Positions 1 to 8,106 are shown, counted from the first letter of the stretch. The stretch: 64,000 nucleotides of DNA from Labrenzia sp. CE80 (GCF_009650605.1 NZ_WAJT01000004.1:310001-374000); one strand, 5' to 3'. Notes: generated by a model not told the origin, from the sequence alone. Program-made: numbers and translations.

Positions 1-1
1 G

Positions 2-538
2 GTCGGCAAGCAGATTTCGGAAGCCTATCGACTGCACAGCGGAGCATCCCGTGGCGACGCCAAACGCAAAGCACTCGAAATGCTGGAAGCGGTGCAGATC
101 CGTGAGCCAGAGCGGGTCTACAACAGCTACCCCCATGAGGTCTCTGGTGGTATGGGGCAGCGAATTATGATCGCAATGATGCTGATCCCCGATCCGGATC
201 TGTTGATCGCGGATGAGCCGACATCAGCTTTGGACGTAACGGTCCAGATGCGCGTTCTTGCGATCATGGACAAGCTGGTGAAGGATCGCGGCATGGGTCT
301 GATATTCATCAGCCATGACCTGCAACTGGTGTCCTCTTTCTGCGATCGCGTGATCATCATGTATGGCGGCAAGATCGTTGAGACCTGCAAGGCCAGCGAA
401 CTTCACAACGCCAAGCATCCTTATACACGCGGGCTTCTCGCGGCCTTGCCGCAGATCGATGACCCCAAGGCAAAACTCGCGGTGCTTGACCGGGATCCGG
501 TTTGGCGAGATCAAGAAAGCGTTGTTGCCTATGACTGA
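2..538 (+). CDS. Dipeptide/oligopeptide ABC transporter ATP-binding protein, DppD/OppD type (5' end outside window)
   Basis: This cytoplasmic ATPase subunit powers uptake of peptides or similar solutes. The frame is open from base 2, so the start codon and Walker A lie upstream of the window. Visible are the ABC signature in the divergent form VSGGMGQR, Walker B (LLIADEPTSALD), a D-loop and the switch histidine in ISHDL. The C-terminal YTRGLLAALP segment is typical of the Opp/Dpp ATPase family. The stop overlaps the region where the second ATPase begins, so the two are translationally coupled, as is usual for DppD/DppF pairs. The transported substrate cannot be read from this fragment. The family is certain; peptide as substrate is likely but could be another Opp-type solute. 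Confidence 0.9.
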   Translation, partial: VGKQISEAYRLHSGASRGDAKRKALEMLEAVQIREPERVYNSYPHEVSGGMGQRIMIAMMLIPDPDLLIADEPTSALDVTVQMRVLAIMDKLVKDRGMGLIFISHDLQLVSSFCDRVIIMYGGKIVETCKASELHNAKHPYTRGLLAALPQIDDPKAKLAVLDRDPVWRDQESVVAYD

Positions 539-557
539 TGGTGAAGGAGCGGCAAGG

Positions 558-1340
558 ATGAACCAACCGATGCTGGAAGTGGCAAATCTGAATGTCTATT
601 TCGGCGAGGGCGGCGACATCTTTCAGGCCGTGAACAGTGTGTCCTTCAAGGTCAAGAAGGGTGGCAGCTATGGCCTGGTCGGTGAGAGCGGCTCCGGAAA
701 ATCGACCGTTCTGCGGGCGATCAGCGGCTTGATCGCGGACTGGGATGGCCGAATTTGCGTCGAAGGCGAGGTGCTTGCACCCAAGCGCGAAAAGGCTCTT
801 TACCAGAAGATGCAGATGGTGTTTCAAGACCCCTATGCATCGTTGCATCCGCGCCATACGGTCGACCGGATTCTGTCAGAGCCTCTGGGACTTCATGGTA
901 TAGCTGATGTAGAAGCCAGGGTCCTGAAGGCGCTCGACGATGTAGGCCTCGGCAAGGCCTTTCGTTTCCGTTATCCGCACCAGCTTTCGGGTGGACAGCG
1001 CCAGCGCGTTGCCGTCGCAAGAGCGCTGATGCTGGAGCCGCAAATTCTGCTGCTGGACGAACCGACGTCGGCTCTGGATGTCTCCGTACAGGCTGAAGTC
1101 CTGAACCTTCTTTCGGATCTCAGGGCTGAACGGAACCTGACCTATCTGATGGTAACCCATGATCTCGCGGTCGTTGCTCACATGTGTGAGGAGATTGCAG
1201 TCATGAGCCACGGGAAGGTTGTTGAGGTTATGGGCGTTGAACAGATGCGTCGCTCAGAGCCGAAAGAGGCCTACACCCGCGAGCTTCTGATGGCCAGCAA
1301 GGGCTATGATCCTGAGTTCTTTGCAAGTGAAGCGGTTTAG
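558..1340 (+). CDS. Dipeptide/oligopeptide ABC transporter ATP-binding protein, DppF/OppF type
   Basis: Second ATPase of the pair, about 260 residues. Walker A (GESGSGKST), the Q-loop (MVFQDPYASLHPR), the signature LSGGQRQRVAVARAL, Walker B (ILLLDEPTSALD) and the switch histidine (VTHDL) are all present, so it should be active. QDPYASLHPR is characteristic of the OppF/DppF side of the heterodimer. I chose the ATG at 558 because AAGGAG lies 8 nt upstream. An ATG at 531 in the same frame overlaps the previous stop and would add 9 residues. This is the last gene of its operon. A weak, bulged stem (1346-1364) follows the stop but has no convincing T-tract. Confidence 0.9.
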   Translation: MNQPMLEVANLNVYFGEGGDIFQAVNSVSFKVKKGGSYGLVGESGSGKSTVLRAISGLIADWDGRICVEGEVLAPKREKALYQKMQMVFQDPYASLHPRHTVDRILSEPLGLHGIADVEARVLKALDDVGLGKAFRFRYPHQLSGGQRQRVAVARALMLEPQILLLDEPTSALDVSVQAEVLNLLSDLRAERNLTYLMVTHDLAVVAHMCEEIAVMSHGKVVEVMGVEQMRRSEPKEAYTRELLMASKGYDPEFFASEAV

Positions 1341-1421
1341 AGTCAAAGCTCGACCTGTCGGCTTAGATTTCCCTATCTGCAGTTCTGTCTGATTTTGAAG
1401 GGTCTATTCTTCATCTAAGTA

Positions 1422-1724
1422 TCAAGGGTCCGCAAGGCTTTCGACAGCTTGCCGACATTCAACGGATTGATCGTTATCAAGGACTAGACCAGTTAGGTTT
1501 TCAATGTCTTTGCTCGTCTCAAAACCGAAGACGAGCATCAAAAATATGGCTTCAACGTGTGCGACTGAGAGACGGACTGGACCTCGCAGAAGCTCTTTGG
1601 CGTCCTGAATGGAATAGGCCGTCAGGCCAATGACGACTACCAGCGCCGGGGCGCGCACCCAGAGATAGTTTGCTGGCAATGTGCAGAACATCTCACCCCG
1701 GATCCATACGAACGTAAACGGCAT
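1422..1724 (-). CDS. Doubtful small hypothetical protein (100 aa)
   Basis: The minus-strand frame encodes 100 residues with one hydrophobic stretch near residues 24-40 (APALVVVIGLTAYSI) and an acidic C-terminal part. It fits neatly in the gap before flgB and would be transcribed away from it. I do not recognise the sequence. There is no clear ribosome binding site before the ATG at 1724, so it may be a chance frame. Confidence 0.2.
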   Translation of the reverse strand: MPFTFVWIRGEMFCTLPANYLWVRAPALVVVIGLTAYSIQDAKELLRGPVRLSVAHVEAIFLMLVFGFETSKDIENLTGLVLDNDQSVECRQAVESLADP

Positions 1725-1785
1725 AGATCTGATTGGCGCCGGTCAACCGGCCTGACGGACCTATGCGCCAGATGGCCCCGCCAGC

Positions 1786-1808
1786 CTCGGACAAGCTAGA
1801 CCGCTTAT
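1786..1808 (+). promoter_or_regulatory. Flagellar promoter-like motif upstream of flgB
   Basis: CTCGGACAAGC at 1786-1796, then CGCTTAT at 1802-1808; 51 nt separate the 11-mer from the flgB start codon. It matches the motif found before motE, the flagellin gene, fliF, flgE, flhA and the DUF1217 gene at nearly constant distance. Confidence 0.55.
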
Positions 1809-1847
1809 CCCTTCAATCGAACATAACGTGTCGTTTGGAGGATCCTC

Positions 1848-2225
1848 GTGGAACCGGTCTATCTCACGAAGCTCATTTCGCAGAGCAATGGCTGGCTGTC
1901 GACGCGCCAGGCCACGATCGCGGAAAACATAGCCAATGCCAACACGCCGGGCTTCAAGGCCAAGGACGTCGAGCCCTTTGTCTCTGTCATCGACAAGACA
2001 CGGCTGGCGATGACGGCAACCCATGGCAACCACATGGGGACGAACACGGACATGCCGGAAGCTTCGAAGGTGCGCAAGTCGGATAGCTGGCTTGTGACCC
2101 ACTCCGGCAACTCGGTCAGCATTGAACAGGAACTCGTCAAAACCGGCGAAGTCGCCCGGGCGCACTCCTTGAACGCGAGTGTCGCCAAGTCATTCCACCG
2201 TATGTATCTAGCCAGCGTGAAGTAA
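1848..2225 (+). CDS. flgB: Flagellar basal-body rod protein FlgB
   Basis: FlgB forms the proximal part of the periplasmic rod of the flagellum and is exported by the flagellar type III system. The 125-residue protein has the N-terminal rod/hook motif IAENIANANTPGFKAKDV (residues about 24-41) and a short C-terminal helix, both usual for FlgB. The start is GTG at 1848, with GGAGG 6 nt upstream; no in-frame ATG gives a better fit. It is the first gene of the operon flgB-flgC-fliE-flgG-flgA-flgI, with only 2 nt before flgC. The upstream motif at 1786-1808 probably drives it. Confidence 0.95.
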   Translation: MEPVYLTKLISQSNGWLSTRQATIAENIANANTPGFKAKDVEPFVSVIDKTRLAMTATHGNHMGTNTDMPEASKVRKSDSWLVTHSGNSVSIEQELVKTGEVARAHSLNASVAKSFHRMYLASVK

Positions 2226-2227
2226 CC

Positions 2228-2644
2228 ATGTCCGATCCTCTTTCAGCCACCATGCACATCGCGTCCTCCGGCCTTCAGGCACAATCGGAACGGCTGCGGG
2301 TTGTCTCCGAAAATCTCGCCAATGCACGTTCGACCGGCGAGACCGCCGGCTCTGATCCTTACTCGCGCAAGACCATCACATTCGAGAGCGAGTTCGATCG
2401 TGCCCAGTCGGCATCGCTCGTGAAGGTCAAGGACATAGGTGCAGACAAGGCACCTTTCCTCGTCGAGTACGAGCCGGGACATCCGGCGGCAGACGAGAAC
2501 GGTTACGTGAAAATGCCGAACGTGAATGTCCTGCTTGAACTGGCGGACATGCGCGAGACCAACAGGTCGTATGAAGCCAATTTGAAAGTCATGACGCAGG
2601 CCCGCGAAATGGTCATGCGTCACATCGGTTTGTTGAGGGACTAA
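2228..2644 (+). CDS. flgC: Flagellar basal-body rod protein FlgC
   Basis: FlgC is the second proximal rod subunit. The 138-residue protein shows the conserved N-terminal segment SGLQAQSERLRVVSENLANA and, near the C-terminus, the YEANLKVMTQAREM helix typical of FlgC, with VNVLLELADMRETNRSYEA before it. The length is normal for the family. It starts 2 nt after the flgB stop and is followed within 4 nt by fliE, so the three are co-translated. Confidence 0.96.
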   Translation: MSDPLSATMHIASSGLQAQSERLRVVSENLANARSTGETAGSDPYSRKTITFESEFDRAQSASLVKVKDIGADKAPFLVEYEPGHPAADENGYVKMPNVNVLLELADMRETNRSYEANLKVMTQAREMVMRHIGLLRD

Positions 2645-2648
2645 AGAC

Positions 2649-2981
2649 ATGATTGAACAGCTTTCCGGACTAAGTTCCGCAACCGACGGGATCATGAAGT
2701 CGGTTTCCGAGACCCGCTATGTCACTACACCCAACGGCATAGATGGCGTTGGCGGTGTTGAGCAGGCGAGCTTCACAGACACGCTTGCGAATGTCTCTCA
2801 GGAGGCTGTGGACCGGATCAAGGCAGGTGAAGCGGCCTCGATCGCCGGTGTCGACGGACAGGCGTCTGTGCAGCAGGTGGTGGAGGCGGTGATGGCCGCG
2901 GAATCCAGTCTGCAGACGGCCATCGCTATCCGGGACAAAGTCGTAACCGCCTATCAGGAAATCAGCCGGATGACGATCTGA
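2649..2981 (+). CDS. fliE: Flagellar hook-basal body complex protein FliE
   Basis: FliE links the MS-ring to the proximal rod and is the first axial protein exported. The 110 residues end with the FliE signature region VVEAVMAAESSLQTAIAIRDKVVTAYQEISRMTI in which IRDKVVTAYQEI is highly typical. The N-terminal half is variable, as expected. It lies in its conserved place between flgC and flgG. Confidence 0.93.
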   Translation: MIEQLSGLSSATDGIMKSVSETRYVTTPNGIDGVGGVEQASFTDTLANVSQEAVDRIKAGEAASIAGVDGQASVQQVVEAVMAAESSLQTAIAIRDKVVTAYQEISRMTI

Positions 2982-3018
2982 GGATCGACTTCGGCGCTTT
3001 AAATCTCAGGAGACAGAC

Positions 3019-3807
3019 ATGAAGGCTCTGGCCATCGCAGCGACCGGCATGAGCGCACAACAGCTCAATGTCGAAGTGATCGCGAACAACATCGCGAACA
3101 TGAGCACGACAGCATACAAGCGGTCGCAAGCCGAGTTCTCTGACCTGCTTTATCAAGCAGAACGCTTGCAGGGCGTGCCGAACCGGGGGGGTGAAGATCC
3201 TGTCCCGGAGGGCGCGCAACTCGGACTGGGTGTCAAGACTTCTGGCATACGCAAGCTGCATGTTCAGGGCACTCTGGCCAACACCGGCAACCAGCTTGAC
3301 GTGGCGCTCGACGGTCGTGGCTGGTTCGAAGTGACGGGGCCTGACGATGAGACGCTTTATACCCGCGCCGGGTCGTTCAACAAAAATGCAGATGGGCGTC
3401 TGGTGACCATTGATGGCTACGCAGTCGAGCCGGCGATTGTCTTCCCCGAAGATACGATTTCCATCGTCATCAATGAGTCCGGGCAGGTCTATGCGCAGGT
3501 CGACGGAGAGCTCGACCCTCAGGAACTGGGTCAGCTGACGCTGGCGAATTTCGCCAATGACGTTGGTCTCGAGGCCATCGGCGGCAACCTCTTCCGAGAG
3601 ACGCCGGCCTCTGGCGTCCCCGTTGCAGGAGTTGCCGGTGATCCGGGCTTTGGTCTGATCCGTCAGGGCTATCAGGAAGAATCCAATGTTGATCCGGTGA
3701 AAGAGATCACTGCGCTGATATCCGCTCAACGTGGCTATGAAATGAACTCCAAGGTCATCAAGGCAGCTGACGAGATGGCTGGCACAGTGACCAACGGCAT
3801 CCGCTAG
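3019..3807 (+). CDS. flgG: Flagellar basal-body distal rod protein FlgG
   Basis: FlgG builds the distal rod that crosses the peptidoglycan and outer membrane. At 262 residues it has the usual length. The N-terminal motif (VIANNIANMSTTAYKRSQAEF), the mid-domain LDVALDGRGWFEV and TRAGSFNKNADGRLV, and the C-terminal helix (ITALISAQRGYEMNSKVIKA) are all present. A ribosome binding site (CAGGAGA) lies 8 nt before the ATG. flgA follows after 21 nt. Confidence 0.97.
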   Translation: MKALAIAATGMSAQQLNVEVIANNIANMSTTAYKRSQAEFSDLLYQAERLQGVPNRGGEDPVPEGAQLGLGVKTSGIRKLHVQGTLANTGNQLDVALDGRGWFEVTGPDDETLYTRAGSFNKNADGRLVTIDGYAVEPAIVFPEDTISIVINESGQVYAQVDGELDPQELGQLTLANFANDVGLEAIGGNLFRETPASGVPVAGVAGDPGFGLIRQGYQEESNVDPVKEITALISAQRGYEMNSKVIKAADEMAGTVTNGIR

Positions 3808-3828
3808 ACCTTTAACGGGAGAAACCGG

Positions 3829-4293
3829 ATGCTCCGGAAATCCATATTTGCCCGGCTTTTTCTCTTTGCCGCAGCCGCGCTTGTTCCTGCGCAGCTTTAT
3901 GCAGCGGGCGTTCAGCTCCCTGTGCCACGCGTGACGATCCACCCAGGCGATCAATTGTCAGGGCAGAACATTGTCGAACGACGTTTTCCGGAGCGGACGA
4001 CCCAGCAGTTCGCTGTCGTGTCCCATCGCAATGAGCTAATTGGAATGGTCGCTCGGAGAACCCTGCTGCCGGGCAAGCCCGTGCCGATCAACGCGATCAC
4101 TGAGCAACTTCTGGTGAAACGAGGCGATGCGGCCAAGCTGGTTTTTCGTGAGCAGGGATTGCGGATCGTGATGCAGGTGGAGGCGCTGCAGTCTGGAGGC
4201 TCGGGCGCGACGGTCAGGGTCCGGAACATTGATAGCGGCGTTGTGGTGATTGGCACCGTGCAGTCCGACGGATCTATTCGAGCAGGGAATTAA
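3829..4293 (+). CDS. flgA: Flagellar P-ring assembly chaperone FlgA
   Basis: FlgA is a periplasmic chaperone for P-ring (FlgI) assembly. The 154-residue protein begins with a Sec signal peptide (MLRKSIFARLFLFAAAALVPAQLYA) and continues with a SAF-type fold, including LLPGKPVPINAI and the C-terminal VRVRNIDSGVVVIGTVQSDG strand region. It is the short form of FlgA usual in rhizobia, lacking the longer N-terminal domain of enterobacterial FlgA. Its stop is 4 nt before the flgI start. Confidence 0.9.
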   Translation: MLRKSIFARLFLFAAAALVPAQLYAAGVQLPVPRVTIHPGDQLSGQNIVERRFPERTTQQFAVVSHRNELIGMVARRTLLPGKPVPINAITEQLLVKRGDAAKLVFREQGLRIVMQVEALQSGGSGATVRVRNIDSGVVVIGTVQSDGSIRAGN

Positions 4294-4297
4294 ATGC

Positions 4298-5398
4298 ATG
4301 CGCCGACTTCTGATTTTTCTTCTGGTGCTGCTGGCAGCTGCGCCGTCACATGCGATGGTGCGGATTAAGGATATCGCTTCCCTTCAGGGTGTACGAGACA
4401 ACCAGCTCGTGGGTTATGGTCTTGTGCTCGGCCTAAATGGTTCGGGTGACAGTCTCAGGAATTCGCCATTCACTGAGCAGTCCCTTCAATCAATGCTCGA
4501 CAGTCTTGGCGTAAATGTTCGCGATTCAAGACTTCGCACACGTAATGTGGCGGCAGTCGTGGTGACGGCAGAGATGCCCGCTTTCATCGGCAAAGGCTCG
4601 CGAGTCGATGTTAGTGTGGCATCGCTTGGAGACGCGACGTCGCTTGCCGGCGGCACATTGATTGCCACCCCGCTCCTTGGTGCCGATGGCCGTATCTATG
4701 CGGTGGCTCAGGGCGCTGTGGCCGTCTCGGGATTTGCGGAGGCAGGCCAGGCCGAAAGTCTGACACAGGGCATTCCAACCGCAGGGCGGGTGCCCAATGG
4801 CGCGCTGATCGAACAGAATATACCTGCTCGCTTTGCGAATATCCCGAAATTGGTCTTGGAGCTGAACAACCCGGATTTTCGAACGGCCGTGCGGATTACT
4901 GATGCGATCAATCGTCATGCGCGCCAAATGTACGGCAAGGCTGTCGCCAAGGAGCGGGACTACCGGACCGTTGACCTTAGTCCTCCAGGCAAGATCAGTC
5001 TGACGCGTTTTATTGCCGAGATTGAGGCTCTTAGGGTGCAGCCTGATCAGTCGGCGAAGGTTGTCATTGATGAGCGCACGGGGACAGTGGTGATTGGCCG
5101 AGAGGTTCAGATTTCAACCGTCGCGATCACTCATGGCAATTTGACAGTCCGGATCACCGAAACGCCCGAGGTCTCACAACCTTCTCCCTTCTCGCGAGGT
5201 GGTGAAACCGTCACAGTGCCGCGGACCTATGTCGATGCGCAGCAGGAGGGCGGGCAGCTGGCTTTTGTCGGCGGCACGGATCTCCCCACACTTGTGCGCG
5301 GCTTGAACCGTATTGGGCTCAAACCGACAGGCATCATTGCGATTTTACAGGCTATCAAGACTGCGGGTGCACTCCAGGCGGAATTGATAATCCAGTAG
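4298..5398 (+). CDS. flgI: Flagellar P-ring protein FlgI
   Basis: FlgI forms the ring around the rod in the peptidoglycan layer. The start at 4298 gives a clean signal peptide (MRRLLIFLLVLLAAAPSHA) directly followed by the mature VRIKDIASLQGVRDNQLVGYG, which is the family N-terminus. A GLNGSGDSLRNSPFT segment and the C-terminal LVRGLNRIGLKPTGIIAILQAIKTAGALQAELIIQ are diagnostic. The mature length (about 350) is normal. A frame extension to 4250 exists but would overlap flgA and bury the signal peptide. Confidence 0.97.
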   Translation: MRRLLIFLLVLLAAAPSHAMVRIKDIASLQGVRDNQLVGYGLVLGLNGSGDSLRNSPFTEQSLQSMLDSLGVNVRDSRLRTRNVAAVVVTAEMPAFIGKGSRVDVSVASLGDATSLAGGTLIATPLLGADGRIYAVAQGAVAVSGFAEAGQAESLTQGIPTAGRVPNGALIEQNIPARFANIPKLVLELNNPDFRTAVRITDAINRHARQMYGKAVAKERDYRTVDLSPPGKISLTRFIAEIEALRVQPDQSAKVVIDERTGTVVIGREVQISTVAITHGNLTVRITETPEVSQPSPFSRGGETVTVPRTYVDAQQEGGQLAFVGGTDLPTLVRGLNRIGLKPTGIIAILQAIKTAGALQAELIIQ

Positions 5399-5413
5399 TC
5401 CGGCGGCACCAGC

Positions 5414-5440
5414 TCCGCACAAGCATCCTGCGAAATAGTC
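5414..5440 (+). promoter_or_regulatory. Flagellar promoter-like motif upstream of motE
   Basis: TCCGCACAAGC at 5414-5424 with a downstream TGCG block, 50 nt before the motE start codon. It sits in the only gap (76 nt) between flgI and motE, suggesting a second transcription start for motE-flgH-fliL-fliP. Confidence 0.5.
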
Positions 5441-5474
5441 TTTTCAAAGAAATTCCCAGAAAGGACGATAGTCC

Positions 5475-6011
5475 ATGGCCACAAACAATGCAGGTTCCGG
5501 TTCGGTGCCAACTCACCTTCTTGTCTGTTGTTTTGCGATTTCTCTTTCGGTCCTGCCACTGGCCGCACAGCCAGTGTCCAAGCCGGTTCTAATTATAGAG
5601 GAAGAGCGGCAGAGCGACGCGGAGCTTTATTGCACGAACATTGCCGCTTCGGCGGAAGAGGCGCGCCTGTCCTGGCAAACGTGGCAATTGGTTTCCCTGG
5701 AAGCGAAGGTTCGCCAGCAGGTCGAAAAACTCGAGCGTAAACAGCAGGAGTTTGAGGCTTGGGTGGAACGACGGGAGCGGTTGCTTTCAGAAGTTGAGGG
5801 CCATGTCGTCTCTATTGTTTCGCGGATGCGGCCTGAAACTGCCGCTGCGCAGCTGGCCACGACTGATGAAGAAACCGCGATGGGCGTTCTGCTGAAGCTC
5901 AAGGCCCGCGTCGCGAGCAACATTCTCGATGAAATGGACCCGGCACGTGCCGCCCAACTCACCCAGGCCATGGTCGGGTTTACCGATCCAGAAGGCGCCG
6001 GAGGTTTTTGA
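5475..6011 (+). CDS. motE: MotE-like motility protein (chaperone of MotC)
   Basis: In Sinorhizobium MotE is a periplasmic protein that folds and stabilises MotC and so supports motor function. The 178-residue protein has an N-terminal hydrophobic segment (about residues 14-32, LLVCCFAISLSVLPLAAQPV), a long coiled-coil (about 60-105: LEAKVRQQVEKLERKQQEF) and a C-terminal MgtE-N-like helical repeat ending LLKLKARVASNILDEMDPARAAQLTQAM. This architecture and its position between flgI and flgH match rhizobial MotE. Its TGA overlaps the flgH ATG by one base. Confidence 0.85.
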   Translation: MATNNAGSGSVPTHLLVCCFAISLSVLPLAAQPVSKPVLIIEEERQSDAELYCTNIAASAEEARLSWQTWQLVSLEAKVRQQVEKLERKQQEFEAWVERRERLLSEVEGHVVSIVSRMRPETAAAQLATTDEETAMGVLLKLKARVASNILDEMDPARAAQLTQAMVGFTDPEGAGGF

Positions 6012-6715
6012 TGCGTTTGATTGTTCCAATTTGCCTCAGTCTGGGTCTGGCGGCTTGTGCCGGCCAGCTTCAGGATGTGGGAAAAGCTCCCAACATGTCT
6101 CCAGTTGGCTATGGGCTTGCTGCCCAACCGCGTGCGGCCTATCCGCTGAACACTTTCACGCCTGGCGCGGTTAAGGACTACAATTCACTTTGGGTCAGCG
6201 ACAGGGAAGATTTTTTCTCAGACCCGCGTGCGCGCCGCGTCGGTGATGTTGTGACCGTCAAGATCGCCATCAACGACAAGGCAACTCTGGACAATACGTC
6301 TGACCGCAGCCGGACCTCTTCGCTCGGTATCGGCGGAGACCTGTCGGCGGGATGGGATGGCAGCTCCGTGGGCGGCGACGCTGATCTGGGTCTTGATTCC
6401 GGTTCATCATCTGCTGGCAAGGGATCGATTGACCGCTCCGAAGAGATTGAATTCTCGGTTGCCGCAGTGGTTACGGACCGTCTTCCCAACGGAAACCTGG
6501 TTATTGCCGGCTCCCAGGAAATTCGCGTCAATTACGAGATGCGCGTGCTCAACATCGCGGGCATCGTGCGTCCACGCGACATCCAGAGCAACAATACTAT
6601 TCCGTACGACAAGATCGCAGAGGCACGCGTCTCCTACGGCGGCCGTGGGCGCCTGAGCGAGGTGCAGCAGCCTGGCTGGGGACAGCAGATCTTTGATGAT
6701 GTGACGCCATTCTAG
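6011..6715 (+). CDS. flgH: Flagellar L-ring lipoprotein FlgH
   Basis: FlgH forms the L-ring in the outer membrane. The N-terminus MRLIVPICLSLGLAACAG has a lipobox LAAC with the lipidated Cys at position 16. The body contains the conserved SLWVSDREDFFSDPRARRVGDVVTVKI segment, split by a Ser/Gly/Asp-rich linker, and the C-terminal GNLVIAGSQEIRVNYEMRVLNIAGIVRPRDI region. The start is the ATG at 6011, which overlaps the motE stop (TGATG). Confidence 0.97.
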   Translation: MRLIVPICLSLGLAACAGQLQDVGKAPNMSPVGYGLAAQPRAAYPLNTFTPGAVKDYNSLWVSDREDFFSDPRARRVGDVVTVKIAINDKATLDNTSDRSRTSSLGIGGDLSAGWDGSSVGGDADLGLDSGSSSAGKGSIDRSEEIEFSVAAVVTDRLPNGNLVIAGSQEIRVNYEMRVLNIAGIVRPRDIQSNNTIPYDKIAEARVSYGGRGRLSEVQQPGWGQQIFDDVTPF

Positions 6716-6733
6716 GCTGGAAGGTCAATTTTC

Positions 6734-7240
6734 ATGAAGCTTCTTTCAGCGCCCTCGGGGCATGAGCCTTATGGATCCAACGAGACGCGGGCGTCCTTCT
6801 GGATTGGCTTTGTTGTGCTGACAATGATTTCGGCTGGAACGGGCGCAATGCTCGCCGCACATCTGGTGGATTTCACGCGCACAAGCGTTCAGAGAGATTT
6901 TCTGAACCTGGAGGATGATGCCGCAGGTGTTTCCTTGCACGTCCAAAATGCGAGGTTGCGTACGCTGAACCCGCTTGTCACCAATCTGGCAGCACCACGG
7001 GACGCATGGATCCGGGTTCAGGCCTCGGTAGTTCTCTCAGAGCAACCCATCGATGATATCGGCATTCTGACAGGTCATATCGAAGAAGACATTCTGGCCT
7101 ATCTCAGAACGCTGACGATCTCTCACATCGAGGGAGCTGTTGGTCTGCAACACCTAAGGGAAGATCTAAACGAACGAGCCGTTGCCCGGTCAAAAGGTGC
7201 CGTCCGCGAAATCATCCTTGAATCTCTGGTGATCCAGTAA
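6734..7240 (+). CDS. fliL: Flagellar basal body-associated protein FliL
   Basis: FliL is a single-pass inner membrane protein associated with the stator. The 168 residues comprise a short cytoplasmic N-terminus, one membrane helix at about residues 22-46 (SFWIGFVVLTMISAGTGAMLAA), and a periplasmic domain ending VRSKGAVREIILESLVIQ-like (here RSKGAVREIILESLVIQ), the usual FliL C-terminus. The TAA overlaps the fliP ATG (TAATG). Confidence 0.88.
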   Translation: MKLLSAPSGHEPYGSNETRASFWIGFVVLTMISAGTGAMLAAHLVDFTRTSVQRDFLNLEDDAAGVSLHVQNARLRTLNPLVTNLAAPRDAWIRVQASVVLSEQPIDDIGILTGHIEEDILAYLRTLTISHIEGAVGLQHLREDLNERAVARSKGAVREIILESLVIQ

Positions 7241-7980
7241 TGCGTATTGGCATAGCCGCTTTGCTTCTTCTGGCCACAGCCGGTACGGCTGCTGCTCAGG
7301 TTCCCGATCTTTCGACACTTCTGCCAGAGGGCGAGGGAAGTGCCAGCGGTCGTATAGTTCAGATCATTGCCTTGATGACCGTTCTGTCGGTCGCACCGGG
7401 CATCTTGATCATGGTGACCAGTTTCACGCGCTTTGCGATCGCCTTTTCGTTTCTGCGCAGCGGTATCGGCCTGCAAACCACGCCGGGCAATCTGATCCTG
7501 ATCTCTCTGTCTCTTTTCATGACATTCTACGTCATGGCGCCGACTTTCGATGCTGCCTGGACCAAGGGGGTAACCCCCCTGATGAACAACGAAATCACTG
7601 AAGCGCAGGCCTATGAGGAGATCACCGAACCGTTCCGGGAGTTCATGCTGACTCAGGTGCGGGAAGAGGACCTGGTTCTGTTCGATGATCTTGCGTTGGG
7701 CCGGGTGACGGATGAAGAAGCAGCCTCTGCAGAGGAAGTTGAGCTGCGCGTGCTTATTCCGGCCTTCATGGTCTCGGAACTTCGCCGAGGGTTCGAGATT
7801 GGCTTTCTCATCGCGCTGCCCTTTTTGGTCATCGATATGATCGTCGCGACCATCACCATGTCCATGGGCATGATGATGTTGCCGCCAACGGTGATTTCCC
7901 TGCCGTTCAAGGCGCTGTTTTTCGTTCTGATTGACGGCTGGAATCTTCTGGTTGGCAGTCTTGTCAGATCCTTTTTCTGA
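7240..7980 (+). CDS. fliP: Flagellar type III export protein FliP
   Basis: FliP is a core subunit of the export gate (FliP5Q4R1). The 246-residue protein starts with a cleavable-looking signal (MRIGIAALLLLATAGTAAAQ) and has the signature segments VLSVAPGILIMVTSFTRF, PGNLILISLSLFMTFYVM and the C-terminal ISLPFKALFFVLIDGWNLLVGSL. The central acidic periplasmic loop (REEDLVLFDDLALGRVTDEE) is variable in the family. It is the last gene of the motE-flgH-fliL-fliP run; no terminator separates it clearly from the flagellin leader. Confidence 0.97.
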   Translation: MRIGIAALLLLATAGTAAAQVPDLSTLLPEGEGSASGRIVQIIALMTVLSVAPGILIMVTSFTRFAIAFSFLRSGIGLQTTPGNLILISLSLFMTFYVMAPTFDAAWTKGVTPLMNNEITEAQAYEEITEPFREFMLTQVREEDLVLFDDLALGRVTDEEAASAEEVELRVLIPAFMVSELRRGFEIGFLIALPFLVIDMIVATITMSMGMMMLPPTVISLPFKALFFVLIDGWNLLVGSLVRSFF

Positions 7981-8000
7981 CGCCAGTTCACCTGGCAAGC

Positions 8001-8020
8001 TTCGCACAAGCATCGCTTGC
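8001..8020 (+). promoter_or_regulatory. Flagellar promoter-like motif upstream of flagellin leader
   Basis: TTCGCACAAGC at 8001-8011 followed by GCTTGC at 8015-8020. It is the same motif as before the other flagellar operons but lies 135 nt from the start codon. The extra distance is filled by the structured leader at 8032-8106, as expected if transcription starts just before that leader. Confidence 0.55.
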
Positions 8021-8031
8021 TAGGTTGAAAT

Positions 8032-8106
8032 CACGACAGGTTGAGCCGAACCTAACTAAGGCTCAAAGGCATGAAGCCGCCCTGTCGTGCCGGTGAGAAC
8101 CCGGCA
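8032..8106 (+). promoter_or_regulatory. Structured 5' leader of the flagellin mRNA
   Basis: Perfect pairing is visible: CACGACAGG (8032-8040) with CCTGTCGTG (8081-8089), and immediately inside it TTGAGCC (8041-8047) with GGCTCAA (8060-8066). A small GGC/GCC stem (8068-8070/8076-8078) fills the gap, giving a three-way-junction-like fold. A further hairpin TGCCGG/CCGGCA (8088-8093/8101-8106) follows and shares two bases with the first stem. In Caulobacter FlbT binds the flagellin 5' UTR; flbT is encoded in this cluster. Binding here is inferred. Confidence 0.6.

Larger units (their letters stand above)
1341..1847. other. Intergenic region between peptide transporter operon and flagellar cluster
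   Basis: About 500 bases without a well-supported gene. It holds an imperfect stem at 1346-1364 (AAGC-CGAC/GTCG-GCTT with one bulged base), a doubtful minus-strand reading frame at 1422-1724, and the flgB promoter-like motif at 1786-1808. Nothing else recognisable was seen. Confidence 0.6.

Noticed and set aside
2962..3954. Open minus-strand frame of 330 codons
   Set aside because: Opposite flgG and the start of flgA, both certain genes; composition is that of an antisense shadow.
7123..8013. Open minus-strand frame of 296 codons
   Set aside because: Opposite fliL/fliP; rich in His, Gln and Arg as expected from the reverse of a membrane-protein gene.
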